NCBI GenBank assembly: GCA_903888645.1
Contig: CAISUK010000251.1
Location: forward strand, 1 to 40,855
Direction: 5' to 3'
From: an uncultured Pseudomonadota bacterium
GTDB taxonomy: Bacteria > Pseudomonadota > Gammaproteobacteria > Burkholderiales > Rhodocyclaceae
DNA: 40,855 bases
Shown: piece after piece, positions 5,473-15,600 of the stretch
How the letters are laid out: each line of letters opens with the position of its first letter
Position numbering within the stretch: position 1 is the first letter of the stretch
Position numbers and translations under genes: made by a program
The notes under the pieces: generated by a model
Database searches by the model: none
What the model was told of the DNA's origin: nothing
What the model saw: the letters and a program-made list of their open reading frames with translations, nothing else

Positions 5473-7764
5473 ATGTTGAAGTTTTCCACAAAAGTTTCCC
5501 TGGCTGCCCTGGCGGTATCGTCGGCCTTGACCAGCCTGAGCGCCGCGGCTGCCGCACCCGTGCTGGCCCCTTGGCTGGTGCAGATGGGCGAGACATCTAC
5601 GATCCTTTCTGCTGCAAATTGGGGGCGCGGCCAGTTGCTCGGCGTCATCGACAGCGGCATCGTCGCCAGCAATCCCGTGTTTGCGCCCGGGCAAGTTTCC
5701 GCCGCGCTGAGTTCCTGCGCCGCTGCCTCGTTCAATTGTTCCAGTGGGGTGACTGACGACAATGGTCACGGTACCGCAGTCGCCTCCATCGCCGCGGCCA
5801 ACCGTGTGACTACCGGGACGTACAGCTATTCAGGCTATACGGTGGCCGCCAACAGCTACATCGGCGTGGCGCCCAACGCCAACATCATCGCCGGAAAAGT
5901 CCTCAACGCCAGTGGTTCCGGCTACAACACCGACGTCTCCAACGGCATCAACAAAGCAGTGGCGACCGGTGTCAGCGTGATCAATCTGTCGCTCACCTAT
6001 ATGGCCACGCCGGACATCGTCGCGGCGGTCAACAACGCTGCCGCCAAGGGTGTGTTCATTGTCTGGGCCGGTGGTAACGACGGTAAGGCGTTGCTGGCCA
6101 ACGCCAATACCAATGGGCTGACGAAGGTCGCCATCAACCACCTGATTTTCGCCGGTGCTCTCGATACCACAGCTGCCAAGGCGGCGTCGTTCAGCAGCAA
6201 CGCCGGCACCGGCCTCCTGCTCGATGCAGGCGGCGGCAAGACATCCTATGCGTCACGCTGGATTTCAGCACCCGGGGTCAATATTCTGGCGCCGGGGATC
6301 AGCTACGGCCCGAACGCAATGGCGCTTTGGTCGGGCACGTCGATGTCAGCGCCGCTCATCAGCGGTTCCTTGATCCTGCTTGAGTCTGCCTGGCCGATCC
6401 TCAAGACTAATGGCACTGCCGCCAACCTATTGCTGGCTTCGGCGACCGATCTAGGCGCCACCGGTGTCGATTCCATCTACGGCACGGGGAAGGTCAATCT
6501 GACCACCGCCTTCAAACCTTATGGCGCGTTGTCCGTAACCCAAGCCAATGGCAAGAGCACGCCGATCACGAGCCTCAGCGGCGCGATGATCAGCAGTGGC
6601 GCCTTGGGTAGCCTAGCCGCGGTCAAGGCAAAACTCGCCAGCTATACCGCGCTCGATACCTATTCGCGCAACTTCACGGTGAACCTCTCCGGCCTGATTC
6701 TGACCAAGCCGACCGCGGCGAGCGTCAATCCGCTGCCCTCCAATGTCAACTCCGGAGTCGTCGTCATGAAATTGCATGACGGTAGTGAATTGTCCAGTTG
6801 GCAAGCGCCCCGTACCTATATGACTGACCGCCTTGGCGTATTCGGCAACAGCGATGGCAATGCGTCCAAAGCGCCGCTCTACATGGCACTGACCAATCGG
6901 GACGGAAACACGATGGCCATGGGCTATGGCATGTCCAGCCAGCTCTCCCTAACCAAGGCCCTCTATGCGGATAGCAATTTTTCATCGATGGCCAGCGAAC
7001 TCGGTACGTCGAATCTTTCCGGCCTGGCACAAGGCGGCTTCCATTTGGCCTACGGCATGAAGATCGCCGACGACACACGCCTTGCCGTAGCAATGCACTG
7101 GACCCCGGCGAGCAGCTACGGCAGCAACCCAAGCTGGGATCAAGCGAGTATTTCATCCGATGCGACCAACCTGACCTTGGGTTTGACAACCAAGTTGAGC
7201 GATGCGTTGACAGGTGGTGTTTCTGTAGGCCAGCTACATGAAGGTTGTGGCGTCCTGGGTGCCAATTACGATGCGAACTCGCCGCTGAGTCTGGGCGCCA
7301 ACCGGAGTACCAGTCTTGGTCTTTCCCTCGGCTACGCTCTCAATGCGAATACCAGCTTGCTTGCCGAAGTGGGATTTGCGGTCACCGGCGGAAGCCAGGG
7401 CAACAGCCTGCTCGCCGGCACCACCAGCATCCAGTCGCGCTCTTATGGCGTGTCTGTGCTGTCGAAGCACCTCATGAACACTGACGACCAATTGGCGATA
7501 TCGCTCAAGCAACCGCTCCGCGTTGTTTCGGGTAGCGTCGGCATCGTTATGCCGAGCATCGACGCAGCCGGCGTCGCCAACTACTCGACCGAGATGGTCA
7601 GCCTGGTGCCGACCGGCAGGGAAGTGGATTTCAAGATGACTTATCACGCCCCACTCAAGAAGAACCAGTCCCTGAGCCTGCAATTCGCCGCGCGAAAAGA
7701 CACGATGAATATAGCCGGCAATCATGATGCAAGCGTCGGGGCAATCTGGACAACACGTTTTTGA
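5473..7764 (+). CDS. Secreted S8 (subtilisin-like) serine protease with autotransporter-like C-terminus
   Basis: A 763-aa protein. The ATG at 5473 is chosen because CTGGAGG lies 6-12 bp upstream and a classic signal peptide follows (MLKFSTKV..., cleavage near residue 28 after AAAA). The catalytic triad is Asp60 (GVIDSG), His99 (NGHGTAVA) and Ser290 (SGTSMSAP), with the oxyanion Asn202 (AGGNDG). Residues ~330-530 look like a linker or passenger. From ~530 to the end the sequence alternates Gly/Ser/aromatic strands and ends in TTRF with a terminal Phe, as in outer-membrane beta-barrels, so a type V autotransporter-type surface protease is inferred. It is the only gene downstream of the c-di-GMP riboswitch, which suggests a role in the attached/motile switch, for example cleaving a surface protein. 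Substrate unknown. Confidence 0.85.
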   Translation: MLKFSTKVSLAALAVSSALTSLSAAAAAPVLAPWLVQMGETSTILSAANWGRGQLLGVIDSGIVASNPVFAPGQVSAALSSCAAASFNCSSGVTDDNGHGTAVASIAAANRVTTGTYSYSGYTVAANSYIGVAPNANIIAGKVLNASGSGYNTDVSNGINKAVATGVSVINLSLTYMATPDIVAAVNNAAAKGVFIVWAGGNDGKALLANANTNGLTKVAINHLIFAGALDTTAAKAASFSSNAGTGLLLDAGGGKTSYASRWISAPGVNILAPGISYGPNAMALWSGTSMSAPLISGSLILLESAWPILKTNGTAANLLLASATDLGATGVDSIYGTGKVNLTTAFKPYGALSVTQANGKSTPITSLSGAMISSGALGSLAAVKAKLASYTALDTYSRNFTVNLSGLILTKPTAASVNPLPSNVNSGVVVMKLHDGSELSSWQAPRTYMTDRLGVFGNSDGNASKAPLYMALTNRDGNTMAMGYGMSSQLSLTKALYADSNFSSMASELGTSNLSGLAQGGFHLAYGMKIADDTRLAVAMHWTPASSYGSNPSWDQASISSDATNLTLGLTTKLSDALTGGVSVGQLHEGCGVLGANYDANSPLSLGANRSTSLGLSLGYALNANTSLLAEVGFAVTGGSQGNSLLAGTTSIQSRSYGVSVLSKHLMNTDDQLAISLKQPLRVVSGSVGIVMPSIDAAGVANYSTEMVSLVPTGREVDFKMTYHAPLKKNQSLSLQFAARKDTMNIAGNHDASVGAIWTTRF

Positions 7765-7778
7765 CAGCTTGAAGGATT

Positions 7779-7808
7779 GCTGACCCGTGGCTTGGCTGCC
7801 GGGTCAGC
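7779..7808. terminator. Hairpin between convergent protease and purT genes
   Basis: GCTGACCCG (7779-7787) pairs perfectly with CGGGTCAGC (7800-7808), a 9-bp stem with a 12-nt loop. It overlaps the purT stop codon and lies 15 bp after the protease stop, so it could serve both strands. There is no marked U-tract. Confidence 0.5.
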
Positions 7809-9003
7809 CCTTCACCGGTCGCACCAGACTGGCGGCTAGCTTGGCACGGGAGCGCGCTTCATCGGTGCTGTCGGCGTTGGCGACGGCGACGCCCATGCGG
7901 CGCTTGACGAAGCTTTCCGGCTTGCCGAACAGGCGCAGATCGGATTCGGGTACAGCCAGGGCTTCGGCGACACCTTCAAAGGCAATGCCTTTCTCCGCCA
8001 GCCCGCCGTAGATGACCGCCGACGCACCTGGTCGCCGCAACGCCACATCGACCGGCAGCCCCAGGATGGCGCGGGCATGCAATTCGAATTCCGACAGCCG
8101 TTGCGTGCATAGCGTGACCAATCCCGTGTCATGGGGGCGCGGACTCACCTCGGAAAACCAGACCATGTCGCCCTTGATGAACAACTCGACGCCGAAGATG
8201 CCTCGACCGCCCAGATTGCCGGTGATGGCCTTGGCGATTTGCCGGGACTTCTCCAGCGCCATCGCCGTCATCGCCATCGGCTGCCAGGATTCGACATAAT
8301 CGCCATTGATCTGGACGTGTCCGATCGGTTCGCAGAAATAGGTTTCGACCGCGCCGCCGGGACCGATGGCGCGCACCGTCAATTGGGTAATCTCGTAATC
8401 GAAGTCGATGAATCCCTCAACGATGACGCGACCCAGACCGACACGACCGCCGCTGGCGGCGTAATCCCAGGCCTTCTGCACATCGGCGGGTTTCTTCACC
8501 AGTGACTGACCCTTGCCCGAAGATGACATGACCGGTTTCACGACGCAGGGATAACCGATGCCAGCGTCGATGGCGGTCTGGAGCTCGGCCAGCGAGTCGG
8601 CAAACTGGTAGGGCGAAGTCGGCAAGCCGAGTTCTTCCGCAGCAAGGCGACGGATGCCTTCGCGGTTCATCGTCAGCCGCGTGGCACGCGCCACGGGGAT
8701 GACTTCGGCAAGCCCTTCGCGTTCAATTTCGACCAGCATGTCGGTAGCGATGGCCTCGATTTCCGGCACCACCAGATGCGGCTTTTCCAGTTCGATCAAG
8801 GCGCGCAGTGCGCCGCCATCGGTCATGGTGACCACGTGGCTACGGTGCGCCACCTGCATGCCAGGCGCATCGGCATAGCGATCGACCGCGATAACTTCGC
8901 AACCTAGTCGCTGCAAGGCGATGATCACTTCCTTGCCGAGTTCGCCGCTGCCGAGCAACATGACGCGGGTCGCCGATGGCGACAGAGGGGTACCGATTTT
9001 CAT
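7804..9003 (-). CDS. purT: Formate-dependent phosphoribosylglycinamide formyltransferase (GAR transformylase 2)
   Basis: A 399-aa ATP-grasp enzyme of normal length that makes formyl-GAR from GAR, formate and ATP in purine synthesis. The N-terminal Rossmann-like domain begins with [19 protein letters not shown] (residues 15-33) and [18 protein letters not shown]. The ATP-grasp loop is at [12 protein letters not shown] (about 156-167), and metal/ATP residues occur in GIFGVELFI and [11 protein letters not shown]. The family signature segments appear intact. It stands alone, convergent with the protease and divergent from the copper operon. Confidence 0.96.
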   Translation of the reverse strand: MKIGTPLSPSATRVMLLGSGELGKEVIIALQRLGCEVIAVDRYADAPGMQVAHRSHVVTMTDGGALRALIELEKPHLVVPEIEAIATDMLVEIEREGLAEVIPVARATRLTMNREGIRRLAAEELGLPTSPYQFADSLAELQTAIDAGIGYPCVVKPVMSSSGKGQSLVKKPADVQKAWDYAASGGRVGLGRVIVEGFIDFDYEITQLTVRAIGPGGAVETYFCEPIGHVQINGDYVESWQPMAMTAMALEKSRQIAKAITGNLGGRGIFGVELFIKGDMVWFSEVSPRPHDTGLVTLCTQRLSEFELHARAILGLPVDVALRRPGASAVIYGGLAEKGIAFEGVAEALAVPESDLRLFGKPESFVKRRMGVAVANADSTDEARSRAKLAASLVRPVKG

Positions 9004-9070
9004 GATGACCTCGCTGAGCGCTAAATCGTGATTTTAGCCGAGGCGGATAGCGATTCAGTATCGAAGCGAC

Positions 9071-9087
9071 GCAGCGGCCCCCGCTGC
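9071..9087. repeat. GC-rich inverted repeat in the purT/copper divergent region
   Basis: GCAGCGG (9071-9077), CCC, then CCGCTGC (9081-9087): a perfect 7-bp palindrome immediately upstream of the candidate -35 of the copper operon, where an operator would be expected. It does not resemble the usual CueR or CusR site. Confidence 0.35.
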
Positions 9088-9093
9088 TGAAGC

Positions 9094-9122
9094 TTTTCAG
9101 GAGATGAATTCCCGCCTACAAT
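9094..9122 (+). promoter_or_regulatory. Candidate promoter of the copper-efflux operon
   Basis: TTTTCA (9094-9099), a 17-bp spacer, TACAAT (9117-9122). The implied transcription start is within a few bases of the ATG at 9132, and no Shine-Dalgarno is present between them. Confidence 0.4.
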
Positions 9123-9131
9123 AAGTCCGTC

Positions 9132-9521
9132 ATGTCGCTACTGTTCAAGAAATCCTTCCTGCTGCTGTTTGTCATACTGCTGCCGCTGCAGGGCGTTGCC
9201 GCGCCGTTCATGGCACTGGCACATTCTGGCGAAACGCTTCCGACCCACGAGCAAATGATGGGTAGCAGAGAGTCAACTGCAGCTATGCCTCACTGCCACA
9301 ACCAGCCGACGGCAGCGGATGGCACTGCTGCGCACCAGGACCACGCCAAGCTGAATTGCCACGAGAACAGTCCGTGTTGCCATATCGCTGCCTTGCCGGC
9401 GACGGTTGCTGTCATCGATGCTGCCCGCGCTGGAGGGCAGGTGATCCCTTCCATCCGCCAGGCATACGCCGACTTTCTTCCTGAGCAGCCGCAACGGCCG
9501 CCCAGACTCGCGCCGCTCTGA
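9132..9521 (+). CDS. Secreted Cys/His-rich protein heading the copper operon
   Basis: A 129-aa protein with an N-terminal signal peptide (KKSFLLLFVILLPLQGVAAP, cleavage near residue 23-24). The mature part is rich in potential metal ligands: HEQMMG, MPHCHNQ, HQDHAKLNCHENSPCCHIA. The last ~35 residues are Pro/Arg-rich. It resembles the small DUF2946-like proteins often found at the front of Cu/Ag efflux operons, but a family assignment is not secure. A periplasmic copper-binding role is inferred from composition and from the cusF-cusA neighbours. The start is fixed by the signal peptide. Confidence 0.65.
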   Translation: MSLLFKKSFLLLFVILLPLQGVAAPFMALAHSGETLPTHEQMMGSRESTAAMPHCHNQPTAADGTAAHQDHAKLNCHENSPCCHIAALPATVAVIDAARAGGQVIPSIRQAYADFLPEQPQRPPRLAPL

Positions 9522-9523
9522 TT

Positions 9524-9540
9524 CCGCGCCGCCGGCGCGG
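9524..9540 (+). repeat. Hairpin between the Cys/His-rich gene and cusF
   Basis: CCGCGCC (9524-9530), GCC, GGCGCGG (9534-9540): a 7-bp stem 2 bp after the stop codon. Without a U-run it may be an mRNA-stabilising or attenuating structure. The remaining ~150 bp to cusF show no gene; a Shine-Dalgarno AGGAAGGA stands before the cusF ATG. Confidence 0.4.
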
Positions 9541-9692
9541 ACGGCGGAGTTGATTCGTCACCCATCGTTCCGAGGCCCGTCAAGGGCATCGACCCGGCGC
9601 ATCCTCTTAAGCTCGTAACGGCTCCCTGCCACTGACAAGCCATTGTCATTTCCGGGGCGCGAACTGCAATTGCGCATCAGGAAGGAAAAGTC

Positions 9693-10031
9693 ATGTTCAA
9701 GCGTTCAGTCATGCTCGCCGTGGTTCTCGCCGGCGTGTCTTTGTCGTTCACTGCCAGCGCCGCCGAAAGCGTCGTGACGAATAAGCCCGTAGCACCCGCA
9801 GCAGATATACAGGGCAAGGGTATCGTCAAAAAGATCGACAGCGCAGCCGGTAACGTCAACATCGCCCATGAGGCTATCGCCGCCCTGCAATGGCCAGCGA
9901 TGACAATGGATTTCAAGGTGAGTGACCGAAAACTGCTTGCCAATCTCCAGGCTGGCCAGAGCATCGTCTTCGTGTTGGGCAAGGATCCGGTGGTTGGTTA
10001 CGTCATCACTCGCATCGAGCCGGTGAAATGA
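9693..10031 (+). CDS. cusF: Periplasmic Cu(I)/Ag(I) metallochaperone CusF
   Basis: A 112-aa protein with a signal peptide (MFKRSVMLAVVLAGVSLSFTASA) and one CusF beta-barrel domain (PF11604). The metal-binding residues are spaced exactly as in E. coli CusF: His, Trp at +8, Met at +11 and Met at +13, in HEAIAALQWPAMTM. In the family the Trp makes a cation-pi contact with Cu(I)/Ag(I). It hands metal to CusB for export. Its stop overlaps the cusC start by 4 bp (ATGA). Confidence 0.92.
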   Translation: MFKRSVMLAVVLAGVSLSFTASAAESVVTNKPVAPAADIQGKGIVKKIDSAAGNVNIAHEAIAALQWPAMTMDFKVSDRKLLANLQAGQSIVFVLGKDPVVGYVITRIEPVK

Positions 10032-11317
10032 AGACCGCGACGCTGGGGAGCCGCTGCCGCGCCGGCGCTCTCGCGATATTGCTCATGTCCACCGCTATCA
10101 CGGCCATGGCGGAGATTGAAACGCCACCCGGCGCCACGGCGGAAAGTCTGCTCGACTATGCCCGACAGCATAATCCCGACTATGCGGCGATGCGTTTCGA
10201 CGCAACAGCCGCCGGCGAGCGTATCGGGCCGGCCGGCGCGCTGCCCGATCCGACCTTGCGTACCGAGTTGCAGAACATCAGCAACAGCGGCAGCGATGCC
10301 GGGCCGAATCTGTTGCCGGGGCGCATCGGCAGCACCAAGTACACGCTGATACAGCCGCTGCCCTGGTGGGGCAAGCGCGATCTGCGCCGCGAGGTCGCCG
10401 AGTCTGAGGCCAGCCAGGTCGGCGCCCGCGCCGAGGTGACGTGGGCTGACATTGCCTTGCGCATCAAGGCCGCCCACGCCCAGCATTACCAACTGACTCG
10501 CAACGAGCAGCTGGCGCAGGAAATCCTTGATCTGCTGACCGGCATCGAACGGATCGCGCAGACGCGTTACGGCGCCGGCCTGGTCCCGCAACAGGATGTA
10601 CTGAGGGCGCAGATCGAAGTCACGGCGCTGCGTAGTGACCTGATCATGCTCGAGACCGACCACCATCACCTGCAGGCGCGCATTAACACGCTGCTGCGCC
10701 GACCGATCAATGCATCCCTGATGCCGCCGCTGCGCTTGCGACCCTTGCCGCCGCCGGAAAGGCTCGATTTCGCAGCGTTGGAGCAGCGCTTGGAAGCGAA
10801 GAATCCGCAACTTTTCGCCGCCGGGGCCGGCATCGCCGCCGCGGAAAAGAACCGCGATCTGACCTACCGCGACCGCTATCCGGATTTTTCCCTCGGTATT
10901 GCACCCATCCAGCGCGGCAGCCGCATCGATGAATGGGAACTGATGCTTGAACTGAATATTCCGCTGCAGCAGGGATCGCGCCGCTCCCGCGAACGTGAAG
11001 CCGAAGCGCTGCTGGATGCGGCTCGCGCGCGTCGGGAAGCAGCGCAAACGCAACTGCTCGGTGAGTTGAGCGAGAGCCTCACCGGCATCGAAGCAGCGCT
11101 GCGCCTGCGCGACTTGGCCCAAGGACGGATGCTGCCCCAAGCGGAAATCAGTTATCGGGCGGCGCTTTCCGCCTATGAAAACGGTCGTGGCGATTTCACC
11201 ACACTGCTCGAAGCGCATCGGCAGATTCAGAAAGCCCGGCTCGACGCGGTGAAAGCGGAGACCGATGCGCAAGTGCGCCTTGCCGAAATCGAAAGGCTGC
11301 TCGGAGAAGACCTATGA
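10028..11317 (+). CDS. cusC: TolC-family outer-membrane efflux protein CusC-like
   Basis: A 429-aa protein with a signal peptide (cleavage near residue 29, AMA-EIETPP). Two OEP repeats follow, with the long-helix heptads of TolC channels; typical segments are YTLIQPLPWWGKRDLRREVAES and LELNIPLQQGSRRSREREAEALL. No lipobox is visible, unlike E. coli CusC. It overlaps cusF upstream and cusB downstream by 4 bp each. It is the outer-membrane duct of the tripartite Cu(I)/Ag(I) pump; the specificity is assigned from the operon. Confidence 0.9.
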   Translation: MKTATLGSRCRAGALAILLMSTAITAMAEIETPPGATAESLLDYARQHNPDYAAMRFDATAAGERIGPAGALPDPTLRTELQNISNSGSDAGPNLLPGRIGSTKYTLIQPLPWWGKRDLRREVAESEASQVGARAEVTWADIALRIKAAHAQHYQLTRNEQLAQEILDLLTGIERIAQTRYGAGLVPQQDVLRAQIEVTALRSDLIMLETDHHHLQARINTLLRRPINASLMPPLRLRPLPPPERLDFAALEQRLEAKNPQLFAAGAGIAAAEKNRDLTYRDRYPDFSLGIAPIQRGSRIDEWELMLELNIPLQQGSRRSREREAEALLDAARARREAAQTQLLGELSESLTGIEAALRLRDLAQGRMLPQAEISYRAALSAYENGRGDFTTLLEAHRQIQKARLDAVKAETDAQVRLAEIERLLGEDL

Positions 11318-12666
11318 ACACGACAACACGCTCTACCCTGCTTGCCATGGCGATTGCCGCGGCGCTTGGCGGTGGCTACTGGCTGGGCCGGGGACAAAAT
11401 CCCGGCGGTACCGAAGTCGCCAAAACCGAGGTTGCCAAGACAGCTTCTGCGCCAAGCGAACCCGCGGTCAAAACCGAACCCCGGATCCTCTATTACCGGA
11501 ATCCGATGGGTTTGCCGGATACTTCGCCGACGCCCAAAAAAGATTCCATGGGCATGGACTATATTCCGGTCTTCGCCGAAACCGGCATACCCGCAGCAGC
11601 AGTCCCAGGCGAAGTCAGCATTTCGCCGGTCAAGATTCAGAAGCTCGGCGTCAAGACTGAACCCGCTGCATTGGCGAGTGTCGACCGCGTGATTCGAGCC
11701 GTCGGCCGAATAGATGTTGACGAGCGGAGGACCTTTACCGTAGCGCCAAAGTTCGAGGGCTGGATCGAGCGCCTGCACGTCAATGCCACCGGCCAGCCGG
11801 TCGCCAAGGGACAGCCGCTGCTCGATGTTTACAGTCCCGAGCTGGTTTCGGCACAGCGCGAATATGCCATCGCCACTTCCGGTGTCGACACCTTGAAAAA
11901 TGCCGGCGGTGAAGCCCAGGCTGGCATGAAGCAGTTGTCCGAATCGAGCCTGACCCGGCTGAAGAATTGGGACATTTCCGACGAGCAAATCGCCAAGCTG
12001 CGCCAAGGCGGCGAATCACACCGAACCTTGACGCTGCGCTCGCCGGCGAATGGCATCGTCATGGAAAAGAAAGCGGTCCAGGGCATGCGCTTCATGCCCG
12101 GCGATGCGCTTTTCCAGATTGCCGATTTAGGATCGGTTTGGGTCGTCGCGGATATTTTCGAGCAGGACCTGGGGCAAGTCCGTGTCGGCCAGATAGCCGC
12201 CGTGAAAATCGACGCCTGGCCGGAGAAGGCTTTTTCAGCCCGCGTCGCGTACATCTATCCGACCGTCAATGCGCAGACGCGAACCACCTCGATCCGCCTG
12301 GAACTGGCCAATCCCAATGGCCTGCTGAAACCGGCGATGTTCGCCAGCATAGAACTGGCGGCAGACAAAGCGGGCAACGCCAGCCAAAGCAAGGTTGTCA
12401 CCGTGCCGACCTCGGCAGTGATTTTCGGCGGCACCCGAAATATCGTTCTCGTGCAACTCGGCGAAGGCCGTTTCGCGCCGCGCGAGATCAAGCTCGGTCG
12501 TCAGGGCGATAACCATGTGGAGGTTCTCAGCGGCATCGCCGAAGGCGAGCAGGTGGTGGTTTCCGCCAACTTTCTGATCGATTCGGAAAGCAACCTCAAG
12601 GCGGCCATCGCCGGTTTCGGCGAGGCCAAGCCGCAGCAGCCGGGCTCAGGGACCAAGGAAAGATAA
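11314..12666 (+). CDS. cusB: Efflux RND periplasmic adaptor CusB-like
   Basis: A 450-aa membrane-fusion protein. An N-terminal signal/anchor (STLLAMAIAAALGGGYWLG) is followed by a heavy-metal-binding domain around residues 58-86: YYRNPMGLPDTS, then KKDSMGMDYIPVF. The Met cluster is typical of CusB metal capture. Next come the barrel-sandwich (lipoyl-like) halves around GWIERLHVNATGQPVAKGQPL and LRSPANGIVMEKKAVQGM, and a beta-barrel with the membrane-proximal domain. It connects CusA to CusC and receives metal from CusF. Confidence 0.93.
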   Translation: MNTTTRSTLLAMAIAAALGGGYWLGRGQNPGGTEVAKTEVAKTASAPSEPAVKTEPRILYYRNPMGLPDTSPTPKKDSMGMDYIPVFAETGIPAAAVPGEVSISPVKIQKLGVKTEPAALASVDRVIRAVGRIDVDERRTFTVAPKFEGWIERLHVNATGQPVAKGQPLLDVYSPELVSAQREYAIATSGVDTLKNAGGEAQAGMKQLSESSLTRLKNWDISDEQIAKLRQGGESHRTLTLRSPANGIVMEKKAVQGMRFMPGDALFQIADLGSVWVVADIFEQDLGQVRVGQIAAVKIDAWPEKAFSARVAYIYPTVNAQTRTTSIRLELANPNGLLKPAMFASIELAADKAGNASQSKVVTVPTSAVIFGGTRNIVLVQLGEGRFAPREIKLGRQGDNHVEVLSGIAEGEQVVVSANFLIDSESNLKAAIAGFGEAKPQQPGSGTKER

Positions 12667-12670
12667 GGCC

Positions 12671-15600
12671 ATGCTCAAGCGCATCATCGAATGGTCGGCG
12701 AAGAATGCCTTCCTGGTTCTCCTTGCCACCTTGTTCATCGCCGCCGCCGGCGTCTGGGCGCTGCTCAAAACGCCACTCGACGCGCTGCCCGATCTCTCCG
12801 ACGTGCAGGTCATCCTCTACACGGAATCCCCCGGTCAGGCACCGCAAGTGGTCGAGGATCAGATCACCTATCCGCTGACGACGGCCATGCTGGCAGTGCC
12901 GAAAGCGCGCGTGGTGCGCGGCTTCTCGTTCTTCGGCGCTTCCTTTGTCTACATTATTTTCGAGGATGGTACCGACATTTACTGGGCCCGCTCGCGTGTC
13001 CTCGAATATCTCAATTTCGCCGCTGCGCGGCTGCCGCGCGGCGTGACGCCGACGCTCGGGCCGGATGCCACTGGCGTCGGCTGGGTGTACCAGTACGTCG
13101 TGCTCGGCGTCGACCGGACGCTTGCGGAATTGCGCACGCTGCAGGATTGGTATCTGCGCTACCAGCTGACCAAGGCGCCCGGCGTTGCCGAGGTCGCCTC
13201 CATGGGCGGCTTCGTCCAGCAATACCAAGTGGTGGTCGACCCGCGCCGCTTGCAGTCTTATGGCATTCCGTTGAACCGCGTGACGCAAGTGATCCGCGAC
13301 TCGAATCGCGACGTCGGCGGCCGCGTCGTCGAAATGGCCGAGACCGAATACATGGTGCGCGGCAAGGGCTACCTGCGCGGCAAGGCCGACCTCGAACAAC
13401 TGGTGATCAAGAGCGAGCGCGGTGTGCCGGTATTGCTGCGCGACATCGCCCGGATCGAAATCGGACCCGACGAGCGGCGCGGCGTCACCGAACTGAATGG
13501 CGAGGGCGAAGTGGTTTCCGGCATCGCCATGGCCCGCTACGGCCAGAACGCGCTGGAGGTGATCGACAACATCAAAACCAAGATCAATGAGGTCGCCGGC
13601 GGCCTGCCTAGTGGCGTCAGCATCGCTGCCGTTTATGACCGCTCCGAACTGATCCACCGCGCCATTGCCAACCTCAATCGCACGCTGCTCGAGGAAAGCG
13701 TCATCGTCGCTCTGGTCTGCATCGTCTTCCTGATGCACGTACGCAGCGCCTTGGTTGCGATTGTCATGCTCCCAGTCGGCATCCTGATGGCATTTCTGGC
13801 CATGCATGCGCTCGGCATCAACGCCAACATCATGAGCCTGGGCGGCATCGCCATCGCCATCGGCGCGATGGTCGATGCCGCCATCGTCATGATAGAGAAC
13901 ACCCACAAACATCTGGAGCGGATGCCGCCCGGCGGCTCGCGGAGCGCAGCGATCATTGCCGCTTGCCAGGAAGTCGGGCCGGCGCTGTTCTTCTCGCTGC
14001 TGATCATCACCGTCTCGTTTCTGCCGGTATTCACACTGGAAGCTCAGGAAGGTCGGCTGTTTTCGCCGCTCGCCTTCACCAAGACTTTTTCGATGGCTGC
14101 CGCCGCGCTGCTTTCGGTGACACTGGTGCCGGTGCTGATGCAATTATTCGTGCGCGGGCGGATCATGTCGGAGCAGCAGAACCCCTTGAACCGCCTGCTG
14201 ATCCGCATCTACCGGCCAGTGATCGCCAATGTCATGCGACACAAGAAAGCCACCATCGCCGCAGCCTTTGTCATGCTAATGCTGAGCCTCATTCCGGCGG
14301 CGCGGCTGGGCAGCGAATTCATGCCGACGTTGAACGAAGGTACTTTGTTCTATATGCCGACGGCGTTGCCGGGCATGTCCATCACCAAGGCGGCGGAACT
14401 GCTGCAGACGCAGAACCGCATCATCAAGGGCTTCCCGGAAGTTGCCTCGGTGTGGGGCAAGGCCGGCCGTGCCGCCACCGCCACCGATCCGGCGCCGACG
14501 GAAATGTTCGAGACCGTGATCAACCTCAAGCCGGAATCGGAGTGGCGTCCCGGCTTGACCATCGACGGCCTGATCACCGAACTGGACAAGGCGCTGCAAT
14601 TCCCCGGCGTCGCCAACGCCTGGACGATGCCGATCAAGGCGCGCATCGACATGCTGTCCACCGGCATCCGCACGCCGATCGGCATCAAGGTCTTCGGCAA
14701 GGATCTGGAGGGCATGGAACAACTCGCCCGACAAATCGAAGCGGTGGTAAAAACCGTGCCGGGCACCACCAGCGCTTATGCCGAACGCATTACGGGCGGC
14801 TATTACCTGAACATCGAACCGGATCGCGCCATGCTGGCCCGCTACGGGCTTGGCGTCGGCGAATTGCAGGACGTCATCGCCACTGCACTGGGCGGCGAAA
14901 CCGTGACGACCACGGTCGAAGGCCGCGAGCGCTTCGGCGTGGCGGTGCGCTATCCGCGCGAGCTACGCGCCGATCCGCAGATGATCGCCAGCCAGGTGCT
15001 GGTACCGATCAACGGCGAAATGTCAGGCCAGACGGCGATGGTACCGCTCGGTCAATTGGCCAAAGTCGAAGTGGCACGCGGCGCACCGTCGATTCGCACC
15101 GAAAACGCGCTGCTCTCGGCATACATCTACGTCGACATTCGCGGCCGCGACATCGGCGGCTACGTCGCCGAGGCGCAAAAAGCGGTGCGCGAACAGGTCA
15201 AGTTTCCTCCCGGTTATTACGCCACCTGGAGCGGCCAGTTCGAGTACATGGAACGCGCTTACGCCAAGATGAAGATCGTCGTGCCGCTGACCCTGGCGAT
15301 CATCTTCGTGCTGCTCTATCTCAATTTCCGCCGCCTCGCCGAGACCGTCATCGTCATGCTTTCGGTCCCGTTCGCGCTGGTTGGCGGCATCTGGCTGATG
15401 TGGGCGCTCGACTACAACCTGAGCGTCGCCGTCGCCGTCGGCTTCATCGCCCTGGCCGGGGTGGCGGCGGAAACCGGCGTGGTGATGCTGATCTACCTCG
15501 ACCACGCGCTGAACGAGCGCAAGGCCAGTCGCGCAGCCGCTGGCGAGGCGCTGCAGGCTAGCGATCTCCATGATGCGGTGATGGAAGGCGCAGTCGAACG

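Noticed and set aside
9998-11272. A 424-codon minus-strand open frame opposite cusC
   Set aside because: No recognisable motifs and complete overlap with a TolC-family gene that has signal peptide and operon overlaps.
12596-14143. A 515-codon open frame on the minus strand opposite cusA/cusB
   Set aside because: His/Asp/Arg/Gln-rich translation with no domain logic, lying wholly against clear CusB/CusA coding sequence; an antisense shadow of high-GC codons.
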